Below, piece after piece: positions 34,584 through 46,889 of a DNA stretch of 64,000 bases; within the stretch, counting starts at the first letter, position 1, and each line of letters opens with the position of its first letter. Source of the stretch: Lycium barbarum (taxonomy: Eukaryota > Streptophyta > Magnoliopsida > Solanales > Solanaceae); the NCBI RefSeq assembly GCF_019175385.1, contig NC_083337.1:23754385-23818384 (forward strand), written 5' to 3'. The notes under the pieces are model-generated. The model had not been told where the DNA came from. It saw only the letters and a list, made by a program, of their open reading frames with translations, and did no database searches. A program made the position numbers and the translations under genes.

Positions 34584-35168
34584 ATGTCTACTAAGAGAAA
34601 GGCAACTTCGAGCTCGAGGGCTGCCATTGATGGGAACCCAGAGGTGGACTCTCAGACTTCGGGAGTTCTAATTATTCAGTTCTACCACTGTAGGTCATCA
34701 GGACATGCTTCATTTACCAGCAATGTCCCAGTTCAGACTAATGGAAGGAAGAGGGCTTTTCATAATCCTATTTGCAGCAAGTGTAATAAGAGACATCAAG
34801 GGGTGTGCCACTATGGCATCCGTAGATGTTTTGGGTATGGACGGCAGGGTCACTATCTGCAATATTGCTGACAAGTGAAATATGGTAACAAAGGTTTTCC
34901 GCACCCCATTTGCAATAAGTGTAGCAAAAGTCATGCACGAGTATGTTGGATGGGTTTAGGTGTGTGTTATAATTATGGTCTCCGAGGTCACGTGCAGAGA
35001 GAGTGCCCTTTAGTCTGGTATAGTAGTAACACCAAGGGTGGTGGTGCAATTCATTCCCCCAGACCAGCCGTAGCCAATTCAACAACACCTTTCGCAGCCC
35101 ATAGTACTGGTGCACTAACGGACCAAGGCACAGAGAGTGGTGAAGTATTAGGATCAAGTGGGGATTAA
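34584..35168 (+). pseudogene. gag: Element C gag remnant with duplicated zinc fingers
   Basis: The start MSTKRKATSSSRAA (34584) resembles the Lys-rich gag starts of A and B. The capsid domain is absent: within 40 codons the frame reaches nucleocapsid sequence. Two copies of a finger module lie 138 nt apart, PICSKCNKRHQGVC plus CFGYGRQGHYLQYC (34767-34868) and PICNKCSKSHARVC plus CYNYGLRGHVQREC (34905-34998), with a TGA between them (34869). In both, the second Cys of the CCHC knuckle is Tyr. A degenerate third knuckle (FYHCRSSGHA) may precede them. The frame ends at 35168. At most a small RNA-binding peptide could be made. Confidence 0.75.
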
Positions 35169-38003
35169 ACATGTTATCATGACATGGTAGGTCGCCAGGA
35201 CTCCGAGGTGCCGTCACGTGTGTCATAGGTATGCCAATAATTTTCCCTCCTTGTCACATATGAGATATTATTCCCTAGATCTATTATGTTTTATGTGGTT
35301 ATTGGGTAGTTGAAAGTTCAGAGTAGAGTATTTTTTTATTTTTTTCCTTCAAGGATGTAGACCGACTTTAGGGTGACAGTGTACATAGCTAAAAGAAGGT
35401 AGTGATGTGATAGACTAGAAGGTATAATCAGATGATATTGAGTCTCTTGTTGTAGTCCTGACTTGTTTATATGGGTTAGGCTGAACTAGAGGGCGTATTG
35501 TTAGTAAGTTTCCATAAGAACATTATATTTGATGGGTGATGGAGAAGGTAGGTAAGAAAATAAAAAGGTAAGTCTCATGGCGATAGTTTTAGAGTCAGAA
35601 CTGTAAGAATGATCGTATAGCGACTTATTGCTAGACTTAAGGAATCCTGAGTCTTAAAATGTCAGCTTTGGAACTAAGGGGAAAATGGTATGACAAGGTA
35701 CCAGGTATATCATGTGTTCCTTATATTAATAAGTGTCGAGAAAGAAAAGTTCGGAGTAATGTTACGTTTCCAATTCTGGAGTAATTCACATACTAGGTGG
35801 TACTTATGCCTAGAAGTACTCCACTCGTACCTTTCATACTATATCATGCTCACGTTAGTGCTTTACACTCCATGTTTATGATTCAAGGATGAAGACTCCA
35901 CACGATAGTAAGTTATGCAAAAGAAATGTTCTTTCATGTTTCGCACATCAGGTTGTACTCATGTCCAAGGTTAAAGACCGCATTCATGTCCCACGTGTCT
36001 ATCTTGCTTGTATACCTATAATCACGTTCTAGCTTCTATGTGCTTTCCGAATATGATGTTGATTTTGATAATGATTGAGGAGAAGGTAACATAATAGTTT
36101 AAAGACTAAGAATCCTATGGAATGCACATCTAGTCCTTGAACAAGAGAAAAATGCCTTAGGCAAATGTCTTATTTTGACCCCAATGATTATGCTATCCAC
36201 GTTGCCACGTACTCGTATCCCAATTCATCTCTTCATGCATCTCACTTGTAGCTGTATTGTAACAATGATTGTGATAGGTAATGATGAAACTGCATCAAGA
36301 TGGATGACCTACCCACGATTCGATGTAATTCATGCTTATGTTCTTTTGACTAATGTTTTAAACCATCTCATAGCTTGGCACAAAGGATGCCCTTCTTTTT
36401 TTCGAAGTACCTATGCCCTGTTATGTTCAAGGTGACTTTCTGCTCATGTCTTAGGTGCTTGATGAACGACGTATTCATGCCTATGATCCCTCCCTCCATG
36501 AACCGTATTTTATAATGAGGGCGTTTACTCACAGTGATAAGAGTAAGCTATGTTGAACCATGTCCCATTCTGTAAGTACATCTAAGTTCCAAAGGTGATA
36601 CCTTATCTGTGCCCTGTGTCTCTATGTACCCAAGAGTGAAGCCTACATGGAAGTCAACACTTATGTCTTATTCTCACTTCAATACTCATGACCTAATGTC
36701 AAAACGCCAGGATATGTAGCTTCGAAGTACTGATGTAAACGCCATGTTTCTCATGTCCCCATGCCCCATGCCATGCTGCTCACGTATTCACATTCTATGC
36801 CATACTAACCACATTCCCGTATACGTATGTTCCGTTTTACGTCTTTTATCATTCAATGTACCCGTGTCACGTTTATGCTCTGAAATAAAGTATCTCATAT
36901 GATTCATACGAACGAATTCCTTTCCTTTATGATCCTTTCATGATAATAAGCAAGGTAAGACAAGGTATTCATATCTATGTTTCAGAGCGAACAAGGTAAG
37001 GTTCAAGGTAAGGTGTGTTCCAAGTTCAAAGTGGGATCCTTTTAGGTATTCTATGGTACTTATCTCAAAAGTATTCTACTCAGATTCGACGTATGCATGT
37101 CATGCCTACGCAAGAGCTTCATGAATACCTATGTTAGAATCATAATAATCCTGTTATATGACTCAAGTCAGTCTCATTCGCACCGGGTTGCACTTTCATT
37201 CAAGCCTAAGTCGTACACATATCTCATATGTCTATCGTGATGGTGATATACGTATATCTATGATCAAGTCTCTAAGTGGTCAGATCCTACCCGCGCTTAG
37301 TATTAAACCCTCATGTTATAATAATTATGTTTTCGACATTCAGATCTCATGTTATGATATTCATGTTTACACATATTCGTATCTTATGACAGTTTAGCAC
37401 TCATGTATTCATGCCAGTTAGTCTTTATGTATTTATGCCCCACGTCCTACTCCTCACGCCCAGGTGATCATGTCATGTTCGTGCCTACTTTCCCGTACTC
37501 ATGTCATTCGTGCCTAAAAATTCTCTTCCAACCCCATATATAGTAATCATGTAATCATTCAGCCAATATCCATGTGTTAGGCTAGCTCATTATTCATGTA
37601 AGCCATATTCAAGATTCAGTAATCATGTTACATCACGTCATGTGTAGTAAGATACGCTATGAGGTTTGAGTTGGTACTTTAGTTAGTTGGAAGGCGTTTG
37701 AGAAATGTTGTGACAAGTCCGAATTACGAAGGAAGTCCTGCCATAATTCTTGTAAATTCCAGAGTTTGTAGTAATTCTTAACCCCTATTCATAAATCGAG
37801 GACAAACATTTCATGATTCTCATTCATGTAGTAACTACTCAGTTTCATGTTCCTATGTATATGTTTCTATGTAATCACATATTTAGTCCTCATGATTCAT
37901 GATCATGTTCCCACGTAATCATTTCGAGCTCTTATGTTTCATGTCATGTTTCATCAAGTTCAAGTATTCATGCCATGTCCAGCCTAAATTCCAACCATGA
38001 CCC
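35169..38003 (+). other. Element C interior, no coding recognised
   Basis: About 2.8 kb where pol would be expected. I see no RT, protease or integrase motif in any frame. The stretch 35880-38000 is unusually rich in 'tcatgt', 'ccatgt' and 'tcatgcc' words, with no clear period. Short frames (35690-35881, 36175-36435, 37158-37397) lack recognisable features. This matches large non-autonomous derivatives that carry unrelated or decayed filler. Confidence 0.65.
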
Positions 38004-38023
38004 ATCATTCGAGGACGAATGAT
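38004..38023 (+). other. PPT-proximal hairpin, element C
   Basis: ATCATTCG - AGGA - CGAATGAT. Compared with A and B, the second base pair is T-A instead of A-T, so pairing is preserved by a double change while the loop is identical. Confidence 0.75.
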
Positions 38024-38026
38024 CCC

Positions 38027-38039
38027 AAGGGAGAGATAT
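38027..38039 (+). other. Element C polypurine tract
   Basis: aagggagagatat immediately precedes the right LTR start at 38040. It is less G-rich at its 3' end than the A and B tracts. Confidence 0.7.
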
Positions 38040-39346
38040 TGTAACACCCCGTACCTTTAACTTAAGTTTTGACCATAATTCTAGACTTAGAAAAACTAGA
38101 TAGAGAATGTGGGAATTGGAAATTTCACTTCAGTTTTCAGATGGGGATTTATGCCCCAGAATATGAACCGTATTTCAGTATACGGCCCGTATTTCAAATC
38201 GTAATTTGCATCTAAATCACTGTGCATTTTGGAATTTGGCTTGGGGAATATATATTGGTAAATACGGATCGTATTTTGAAATACGACCGGTATTTGATGG
38301 TCGTATTTGGGAAGGAGGTGCTATAGTGTTTCTGTTTTGAATTATGCTTAATTATAGTCCAGGTTTACGGACCGTAATTCAGAATATGAATCGTATTTTG
38401 GTCCGTATTTCCCACGACGCACCAGAAACTATAAATACCTGGTTTTAGTTCTAAATTTTATTTTTACAAGTCCCTAAACGCTAGAACGACCTGTTCCTCT
38501 CTTCCAACACCAAGAACATCAAGGTAAGTCAATCCAAGCCCTTCCAAATTCAATTATAACATGTGTTCTCATAATCTAGCCATGAAATCATTGTTCTTAA
38601 CATAGGGGTTTCAAGAAACCCCATTTAAAGGACTCAACACTCAAACCTTGGAATTCTTTTTCCAAGTTCAGATTTTTATTTCAAGTTTGGATCATTACTA
38701 GATATGTAGGGTCACTATCTACGTGTGGGAACATCATTGTTATTCCCCACACTTCTTCTTCCATAAAGTATGAAGCTTTATGAAAACTAGGGTTTTTATT
38801 CATGTTCGTGATAATCCTAGGTCCATGCCCCGTGTTATATTATGTATTAAATTTGTTATACATTCTTCATTGTGTTCTTGCTACATCATTATGATTATTG
38901 AGAATCTGTCTGTAATCCATGAAAAGTCTATACTTGGCATTCCATGGGTCCTTACATTTAAGTTATAATCTATTATATTTATTTTCAAGAAAATACTTTA
39001 TATGCTTTTCACGTTTTCATGCAAGATTACTATGAAATGATATCCATGTACACACAAATTATGATTTATGAAAGCCATGGGCAGCAAGTGCCGCCTATTT
39101 TCCATGTTCATGTTTTTGGGAGTTGCACTAATTATTGAGAACGCTTCAAGCAGCCTCACTACATTAGCCACCATAGGATGAGGATCACTCCACCCATGTT
39201 TAGGACGATTTCTCATAATGATTGGATCCTTTCATGTTATAATTAAATCTCATTTCCTTGGCAAGGTGTGAGTGTTCTACTGGTAGGACGCATGTACCAG
39301 ATCATGTTGTTGGTTATATTTAATGCTCTCCCTACTTAAAATGTTT

Positions 39347-39418
<72 letters not shown>

Positions 39419-40026
39419 TGTATGTGTGTGTGTTTGTATTCACGTCCATGATCATGTTTCAGTTTTAGCTTCAGTTCTTATCATGTTATTTCATTCAGTT
39501 GCTTTACATACCAATACATTCAATGTGCTGACGTCCTTTTTTATTGCCCGAGGGCCTGCATTTCACGTTGCAGGTTCATATTTACAGGACGATGCATCTG
39601 CTTAGCAGGATTCACTTGTATCTGCTTATTGGTGAGCCCCATCTCCTTCGGGGTTTAGTCAGCCATTTATCTTCTACTTAGTTATGCATTAAAGGTATGA
39701 TGGGGGCCTTGTCCAGCAAGTATGTTTTCCAGTTCGGACTCATGATAGAGTTTTCATAGACTAGTTAGTCAGTCATGTTATGTCAGATATTCAGAGTCGG
39801 ATAGCCATTTTGGCTTAGTATGGTATTTTCCGCATCCATGTTTTCACAAGTATTTTTATTAAATATTTATGAGTTATTATGATTTATAAAGGCTCATCAT
39901 GTTTTCACGTTATAATTCCGCACATGTTATGTCATAATGATTCAGCAAGCGATGTGGTTCCCTCGGTCACATGCAGTAAGGCACCGAGTGCCGTATTTCG
40001 CCAAGGTCATGGTTCGGGGCGTGAAA
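38040..40026 (+). repeat. Element C right LTR
   Basis: 1987 bp, collinear with the left LTR. It carries a (TG)n run absent from the left copy and ends GTGAAA instead of GTGACA. The palindrome cassette is at 38160-38410 and the TATA box at 38430-38436. Confidence 0.9.
39349..39433. repeat. (TA)n(TG)n microsatellite
   Basis: About 30 TG units with a short TA lead and a few interruptions. At the same place the left LTR has only 'atattttattcacgtcc' (about 33683-33699), so the repeat grew after insertion. Confidence 0.9.
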
Positions 40027-40031
40027 GAGCA

Positions 40032-41014
40032 TGCACCCGAAAGCTTTCTCTGTTACCTACAGATACAATAACAGAGGACTCTCTGGCCTGGGCGGCACCA
40101 AGATGGGAGGATTGGAAAGGTATCTCTTCATTCTGTCAATTGTTTCTTGGAATTACTCCGTCCAATTTGTGGGAGCGTCCTTCTTGAGCAACCTAAGGAA
40201 TGGGTCTATAATCACAGTTGACTGGGCTACGAATCGTCCAATGTAGTTCAACCTTCCCAGGAAGCTTATGACTTCTCTCTTGGTTTTGGGAGGTGGTAGC
40301 TCCTAAATTGCTTTAATCTTGGCAGGGTCTAGTTCAATACCCTTACGGCTGACTATGAATCCTAGCAATTTACCTGCAGGCACTCCAAACGCGCACTTTG
40401 TAGGGTTCAGCTCTAGATTGAATTTGTGAAGTTTGTCGAATAACTTACGTAAATGCATAATATGCTCCGAGCTTTCCCTTGATTTTATGATTACATCGTC
40501 CACATATACTTTAATCTGTTGATGTATCATATCATGGAACAAGGAAGTCATAGCTCTCATGTACGTGGCGCCGACATTTTTAAGGCTGAACGGCATCACC
40601 CTATAATGGTAGACTCCCCAAAGGGAGAAAAAGGTTATCTTTCGGCATCTTCTTCGCCCATGAGTATTTGATGGTACCCGGCGAAACAATCCACAATGAT
40701 TGTAACTCATGCTTGGCACAGTTGTCTATTAGAATGTGGATGTTTGGGAGAGGAAAGTTGTCTTTTGGACTAGCCTGGACGAGATCTCGGTAATCCACAC
40801 AGATTTGAATCTTTTCGTCCTTTTTGGGTACTGGCACTATGTTGGCCACCCAAGTGGGGTAGGAAGTCACCTCCACTATTCCAGACTCTATTTGTTTCTC
40901 CACTTCGTCCTTTATCCTGATAATCATGTCTGGCTTACATGTCTGGGTCTTTTGCTTAACTGGGGCGAAGCCTTCCTTGATGGGTAATATATGGGCTACA
41001 ATTTTAGTGCTCAA
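40032..41014 (-). pseudogene. pol: D reverse transcriptase and start of RNase H
   Basis: Tat-lineage RT on the minus strand. It opens with KIVAHILPIKEGFAPVKQK, then YPTWVANIVPVPKKD, CVDYRDL and DNFPLPNIHILIDNCAKHE. A frameshift near 40690-40720 moves the frame; after it come YRVMPFSLKNVGATYMRAM, the catalytic YVDD (40495-40506) and GKLLGFIVSRKGIELDPAKI. Past a stop at 40303 the thumb and connection are readable (SFLGRLNYIGRF), ending at the RNase H start KAFGCML, where element C is inserted. The active-site motif is intact but the frame is not. Confidence 0.88.
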
Positions 41015-41578
41015 ACTGGCATGTCTGTGTATGAATAGGTGAAGACATCCCCTTTAATAGAGCTATGACCTATTCTTTTTGTACAGCTCCCAGGTGAGCG
41101 CTGATTCGTCTCTCCTTGACATCCTCTTCGTCACTGAGGTTGACCACCTCGGTTCATCCATATTCGGCTTCTTCTTTTCTTCTAGTTCTTCAATTATTCT
41201 ACCAGTCCCTCTGCATCATTTTCGATTCATTGTACTCTTCATATTCCTGTTGTCTATTTTCCTCGTTCGTTTCATGACACGTCATGACATTTTCGGTTGT
41301 TTTATTATGGCTACTACTGAATAAGCGAGGAAAAGTAAATTTAGGTTTATTATTGTTTGTTATGCGTGGTTAGTTAGAAAACCTTCATTATTATTATCCA
41401 ATAAAGATAGTAGTTTCACGTAGATCGAGGCTTTTTATTAATTAAATAACAATTGACTACAACTGTGGTCCTGGTTCGAAACAACGTCAGACTATTTCCA
41501 TTTTTCAACATCATGGAGTAATTTAAAAAAGGCGATCATTCGGGCCTCAACCGATGTTGCAGCCTTTAGCAAAAGGTT
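41015..41578 (-). other. D spacer between protease and RT
   Basis: AT-rich and stop-dense on the minus strand, with a short readable patch near 41080-41180. In Ogre elements an intron is known at this place, but I could not identify convincing splice sites here. Confidence 0.4.
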
Positions 41579-42879
41579 TTAAGGAAAATCAATCTCTCTA
41601 TCGAGGAGCCAAGAGGGGGTGGATGTCCAACTGTTCAGGCGCTCTCCCGGCCTCAGACTACATATGTTGCGTGTCCCTTTAGTTTCTTCAACGACCGCGT
41701 AGCATCCTTCTTGTTGGTACAGCGACTCGAGACCCCTATCAGTTTCTTCTTCATTCAGTATTAACATCTTTCTGGGGAATGACTGGTACAAACCCGAAAT
41801 TGGACGAGGTAAATTCCTCGTTTTGGGCTCTCTTTTGATTGCCCTTATAAGCTCATCCTCGTTGGGGGTATAGCCTAGACCGAAATGGTAATTTTATTTT
41901 GGGACTAGCACAAGCTCTATTATCCCTTCGAGGTCCCTTCCTAGACCCTTTCCTGTGTCAAAACCATTCCTCAGCATGGTGGAGGCAATCATTATGTAGA
42001 CTACTAGCATAAGTTTATAGACCTCTTCCTCCGGATATATGGCCCCAACGTATTCCACTACATGAATGTTTGAGAAATCAGGACTCCCTTCAATCACAGG
42101 AACGATATTGTAAGGATGCTTCTGAATATCCTTCTCAGCAGCCACTACAATTTCCAGTCCCTGTCATTCAAATTTTATGGCCTGGTGCAGACTTGATGGG
42201 ATTCTTCCGGCAGAGTGTATCCAGGGTCTTCCCAAGAGCATATTATAGTTGACAGTGATTGCCATGACCTGGAATTCTACTGTGAAAGAGGCCAGTCCGA
42301 CCTGGATCTATAGGTCTATCTCTCTAAGGGAATCACTTAGAGATCCATCAAATCCCCTGACGTTGTCCCACTCTGACGAATCTTGCCTATGTCGCAACCA
42401 AGCTGGGTCAATGTGGTGACAGGGTAAATATTGAGGCCTGATCCATTGTCCACAAGCACTCTCCCTATTTCTTTACCATGGCATTCTACAGTGATGCTAA
42501 GGGCTTTGTTGTGGGAAGCTCCTTTTACTGGCAAATCCTCTTTTGACAAGCAGATTTTGTGTTCTTCGATAATGTGGGCTACCAATCCAGCCAAGTCTTC
42601 GCTGGTTGTACCAGTTGGTACGTGTGCATCATCTAACACTCTTATGAGGGCCTGCCTATGTGACGGGGAGCTGGCGAGTAATGACAACACTGATATTTGT
42701 GCCTGTGTTTTCTTTGAATGCTCAAAAATGGAGTATATTTTGGGCTGCATGTGCCACTTGAAATCCTCAGCTTCTTCTTCATTTATTGCCCTCTTTTGGG
42801 TGCTTTCTTTCCTTGTAGCATTCTGAGGTAACTCCTCAGGAGTGCAACACCTTCCCAAGTGGGTCATGCCATGAGTCAT
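41579..42879 (-). pseudogene. pro: D aspartic protease and G-patch-like region
   Basis: The protease part contains HNKALSITVECHGKEIGRV followed by the active site VDNGSGLN (Asp codon 42450-42448). A DNGS site rather than DTGS is usual in the Tat group. Stops and shifts follow at 42337 and beyond, but the downstream protease body stays readable (about 42150-42330). A second frame (42145-41894) ends with MLRNGFDTGKGLGRDLEGI, resembling the G-patch found after the protease in Tat-type elements; its RNA-binding role is known from the family only. The tail (41791-41579) has no recognised motif. Confidence 0.8.
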
Positions 42880-42921
42880 GGCTGCTTGTACGATGATTGA
42901 CCTTTGTGGTGGGAGGGCACT

Positions 42922-43351
42922 TTAATGTGCTACCACGGGGGTTGGAATCAAGCAACTAAACCTTGATGTAGCTTTCATGGCTCCTGGCACTGGAACCAGA
43001 ACCTTAAAATTGGGGCGCTCCTGGAGTGTGAGGGAGGCCACCATTTGTTCTAGGGATTCAACTGCTTTAGGGATCAATGCTGTGCATGCTTCCCAGTCCT
43101 CATTCCTCCTAATCATGTGGACTCCGTTGTTTCCATGGTTAGGTAATGGATTCGTGTTCACATTGGGAGCTGCGGTTCCCAAAACAATCTCCCGCTTGTC
43201 AATCAGATCTTGGTTTTGGTGCTTGAGATTTATACAGTCCTCTTTACTGAGCCTATTTCCTCCTGAATGATAAGAAAAAGTCTAATGAGCCCTGTAAAAT
43301 CTATTTCCAGGCTGTGCTAGTTTTTATAGGACTCTCTGAATTAAGCTTGCG
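42922..43351 (-). pseudogene. gag: D gag C-terminal part
   Basis: The minus strand reads a nucleocapsid-like CCHC remnant (YHSGGNRLSKEDCINLKH, about 43210-43270, first Cys lost) and then GTAAPNVNTNPLPN to a stop near 42922. It is separated from the rest of gag by element B. The stretch 43190-43351 is the piece that joins 53008 when B is removed. Confidence 0.7.
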
Positions 43352-45548
43352 TGTTACACCTTGGATTTTCGTGTCGGTTGCATTATGAATGTGCTAATGT
43401 AAACCTAAAGTTGTCATGAAGCCCTTGTAGGGTTAAGAAGGGTATTTTATAGTGCTAAGTGTATACCTCAAGGTTTCGAAGTTATATGAATCGGTGAAAG
43501 CGAGTTCATTGAAGAAATTGGAGGTTGAGTCATGTTTGTGAAGGTTTCATACCATGTGAGTTACACATTTCCTAGCATCACTTTGAGGAAGATACATAGA
43601 GCCCCTTTTATGGTTAATTAACTTCTATACAAGTGCCAAGAACGTTCCATAAGGATTGGAGGTAAAACGAATCGAAAAGAATGCATTTTCGCGAAAGTCG
43701 GAGTTTGTGGTCTAGTTTGCGGCCGCAATCTGAGTTTTCTATGCAGAAAACTGGCCGCAAACGCACCTTTTGGCAGCCTTCACTGCCCAACATCACCACT
43801 AAGCTTATGAGGAAGTATGCGGCCGCATACTGAGTATTTTAGGCCACATACTCATCGCAAGGTAGGGTTGGGGGGGGGGGGTGATTTTGCCACCTTTTTA
43901 AATCCCAAACGACCCCAAACTTATTTCCAACTTTCCACGCTTATTTCCCTACGTTTCAATAGGATACTTAAGAGTTCTTGAAGGTTCCCTAACCCTCCAC
44001 CCCTTTCCATATCATCCAATGAGAGAATCAACATAAAAACTCAAAGGTAATCAAATGAGGGTGATTGTTCTTGCTTTCCTTCAAGGTTGTGGTGAACTTG
44101 AACTTGGAGGGAGTTGAGTGTGGTGAATTTCTTTGATTATAAGGTATGTTTTCCATCTTATTCTTGTGGTTGAGTTAATGGAAAGGTTTATCACTCCTTA
44201 GAAAGGAAAAGAATTAAAGTGGAGAAGCCGTGAATGTTGTAATGAAGAAGATGACTATGAGGTGAATCAAAAAGGGAATTTTGGCTAAATTTGGGATTAA
44301 ATTGAATATAATTGCTTGATTATGATATTATAGATGTTATTATTTTTATTGGGAGTTGTTTTGTCATATGGTGGAAGTTGATGAAATAGGGGGAGTGTTG
44401 CACAAATTTCGTTAGCTCTTAGTCGCTCTAGTCTGAACTTAAGCATATTTTCAAGACTTAACTTCATTGTGAATCATCTTGAATGTAGACTTTACGAATT
44501 TGGAGGGAGAACATTAAGTGATTAAGGAGATGTTAAGGTATGTTAAGGCTACCCTTTCTTTCATTTGGCATGCTCTTATGATATGAACGAACAAGCGAGT
44601 AAACAATCTTCCATATTACTCTACTCTTAGAAGCACTAGGAGTACTTCCGTATTTGATGTTCCTATAGACCGTTTATGATTGTTCCTTTTGTTCATGGGT
44701 TTTGATATTTCTTATATCGATGATGTTAGCTCAAAAGATGTTCATCGGAGATAGTACGACCTTGTGTCACTCTGAGAGTTTTATGTATTCAGTTTATACA
44801 TGCATTGCATTAATATGCATATTGAACCGTGCCCAGAAGGCGTTATATACGCAAATATTGTATGTATGTATGGTATAGGGGAAGGGATAGGCATTACATT
44901 CGCATTGCCACCTGATCTGCTGGTGCACCATGATGATGATATATGGATCGGGCTGCACGTTCCGCAGCAATAAATATGGATGATGATGATGATGATGGCC
45001 GCAGAGAGGCCGATAGGATATGAGATGACGGATCGGGCTGAACGTTCCTCAGTATTATGACCTATATATACATGAGCAGGATTATCATTGGGAGCATGCA
45101 TATTATACGCCCACAGAGGCATTGTCAGTTTTACAGATTTATGCAGATACTTTTAGATTCTGAGTCATACAGATGCATTCAGACAGCCAGTTTGGCTTTT
45201 GAGTTTCGGATTCCGTTCATGATTCGTATGTTTATGTTACTCTTATGCCTTACATACTTAGTAAATTATCCGTACAGACACTCCTATTGCTCGGGGGGCT
45301 GCGTTCATGCCCGCAAGCTCAGGTAGATAGACAAGCGGCCCAACTCAGTAGGACCTCTATCTAGCGGTGGTCAATGGGCTCCACTTGATCCGGAGCCGTA
45401 GTTTATTTTGGAATGCTATTCTTTTTAGTCTTGTCAGCTCCTATTCTAGTAGAGGTTTGTAGATAGTTGTATATATTTGACAGATGATATAGCCTTGTCC
45501 GCTCCTATTCTTTTATGTACAGTATATGTAGCGGCCTAGTCGGCTACA
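43352..45548 (+). repeat. Element B left LTR, 3' end deleted
   Basis: Starts tgttacaccttggattttcg. It contains a perfect 18-bp palindrome AGTATGCGGCCGCATACT (43814-43831) and TTGCGGCCGCAA at about 43718-43729. A TATA-like TTTTTAAAT lies near 43894. The double hairpin is at about 45255-45316. It follows the right LTR until 'gcggcctagtcggcta' and then jumps into the leader ('agacatttagg'), so about 200 bp of LTR plus the PBS are missing. Confidence 0.85.
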
Positions 45549-45644
45549 AGACATTTAGGAAATTTTTATTCTTTCTCTCGTAGATCGTGCGATAGATCCG
45601 TGTGTTAAAAAGTTCGCCTCCAATAATTTATTTTGATTTCAGCG

Positions 45645-46888
45645 ATGCCTTGCAAGAAAGCTACAATTGCCTGGAAGGGCAAGGGAGTATCTGGTCAGGC
45701 CACTAGCCGTACTCAGCGGGCTACTAGGGCTCGGGGTGTGCCATAGAGTGAGAGCCCATCTCAGACTTCGCATACCCCGCCTCCAACACCTACGCCAGTG
45801 CCCCCAGTTCCTCGGCCAGATGCACCAGGCCAGGATGTGCGGGATGTTGTACAGTTATTGACTAGACTGGTAGCTGCCCAGGTTCAACGACAGGGCGTTG
45901 GTGTTGACCAGGCAGACCGAGTTGGCAGTGCGAGGGTTAAGACTTTCCTCGGGTTAGATCCTCCAGAGGTTTCTATCTTGAAGCAAAATATGGATCCCAA
46001 GGATTTAATTGATGATATGCATAGGACCTTGAGGGTTATGCACGCGGATGAGGTTGAGCCAGTGGAGTTAGCTTCGTATAGGCTCTGTGGTGTTGCAGTG
46101 CAGTGGTATTAGGCATAGGAGCTGTCCAGGGTAAAAAATGCCCCTCCAGCTATTTGGCGAGAGTTTTCAGATACTTGTATTCGCCATTATTTACCACCAG
46201 AAGTGCGACGGGCCCGAGAAGATAGGTTCTTGGATATTGAGCAGGGCAGTCTGAGTGTTCAAGATTATTGTGTGTATTTTAATTCCTTGACTAGATATGC
46301 CCAAGCTATTATGGCTGAGATGGAGGACAGATTTCATCATTTCATCGCCGGTTTAGGGCCACGTTTGATTGATCTCTCCCGTATATAGGCATATGCACAA
46401 AATTTCGAGGACCGTAAGCTTCAGCGGAGGACAGAGCGTGAGCGTGACTGGGGCCATGGTGAGAGGGCTAGATCTTTAGATATGGGGGGTGAGTTCAGAG
46501 GAGGACAGAGACAGCTGTATTCCCATTATCCATTTCGTTCAGCAGGGAGTGCACCTCTGCGGTTTTCGGGTTCGAGATTTGATCGGTTTTCTTATTTCGA
46601 AGCGGGTCAGAGTTCTAGAGCTTCGGGTTATCAGCATAGACCAGAGTCATGCCAGATGAGACCCTCTTTGCCGCGGTGTGCCCAGCGTGGCAAGTTACAC
46701 ATAGGTCAGTGTCGGCTGGGATCAGATGCTTGTTATGCTTGGGGCCAGCCAGTTCATAGGATGCGGCAGTGTCCGATGAGAGAGAGTGGGGGTATGGTTC
46801 AGCCTACAGCGTCTGTAGCTGTTCTTCTTCTGCAGCATGCCCTTCAGGGCAAAGTTCTCAGGTACCGACAGGACGTGGTATATTGAGG
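45645..46888 (+). pseudogene. gag: Element B gag, broken
   Basis: Starts MPCKKATIAWKGKG (45645). The capsid region (about 45940-46385) has DPKDLIDDMHRTLRVM, ELASYRL, PPEVRRAREDRF and FNSLTRYAQA. In-frame stops include TAG near 45747, TAG 46110, TAG 46116, TAG 46386 and TGA 46884. The nucleocapsid is damaged: CYAWGQPVHRMRQC has Trp (46740-46742) in place of the second Cys and Val in place of the Gly before His. Compared with A, one sees the same frame without frameshifts in this part. Confidence 0.88.
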
Positions 46889-46889
46889 A

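Larger units (their letters stand above)
32406..40026 (+). mobile_element. Element C: non-autonomous LTR element
   Basis: A 7.6-kb element inserted in D's RNase H with a perfect TSD gagca (32401-32405 and 40027-40031). LTRs lie at 32406-34254 and 38040-40026. It has a PBS, a leader resembling that of A, a gag remnant and a PPT, but no protease, RT or integrase motif in its 3.8-kb interior. The last bases of the right LTR are GTGAAA instead of the GTGACA seen in the left copy. Confidence 0.9.

Noticed and set aside
40032..41014. RT with YVDD as a possible integrated pararetrovirus
   Set aside because: It lies with a Tat-type gag, a DNGS protease, a second RNase H, an integrase, a PBS and LTRs in one orientation, which is a Ty3/gypsy retrotransposon layout; no movement-protein or caulimovirus coat features are seen.
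41015..41578. Ogre-type intron between protease and RT
   Set aside because: The place fits, but I found no convincing splice donor and acceptor pair on the minus strand, so only a spacer is annotated.
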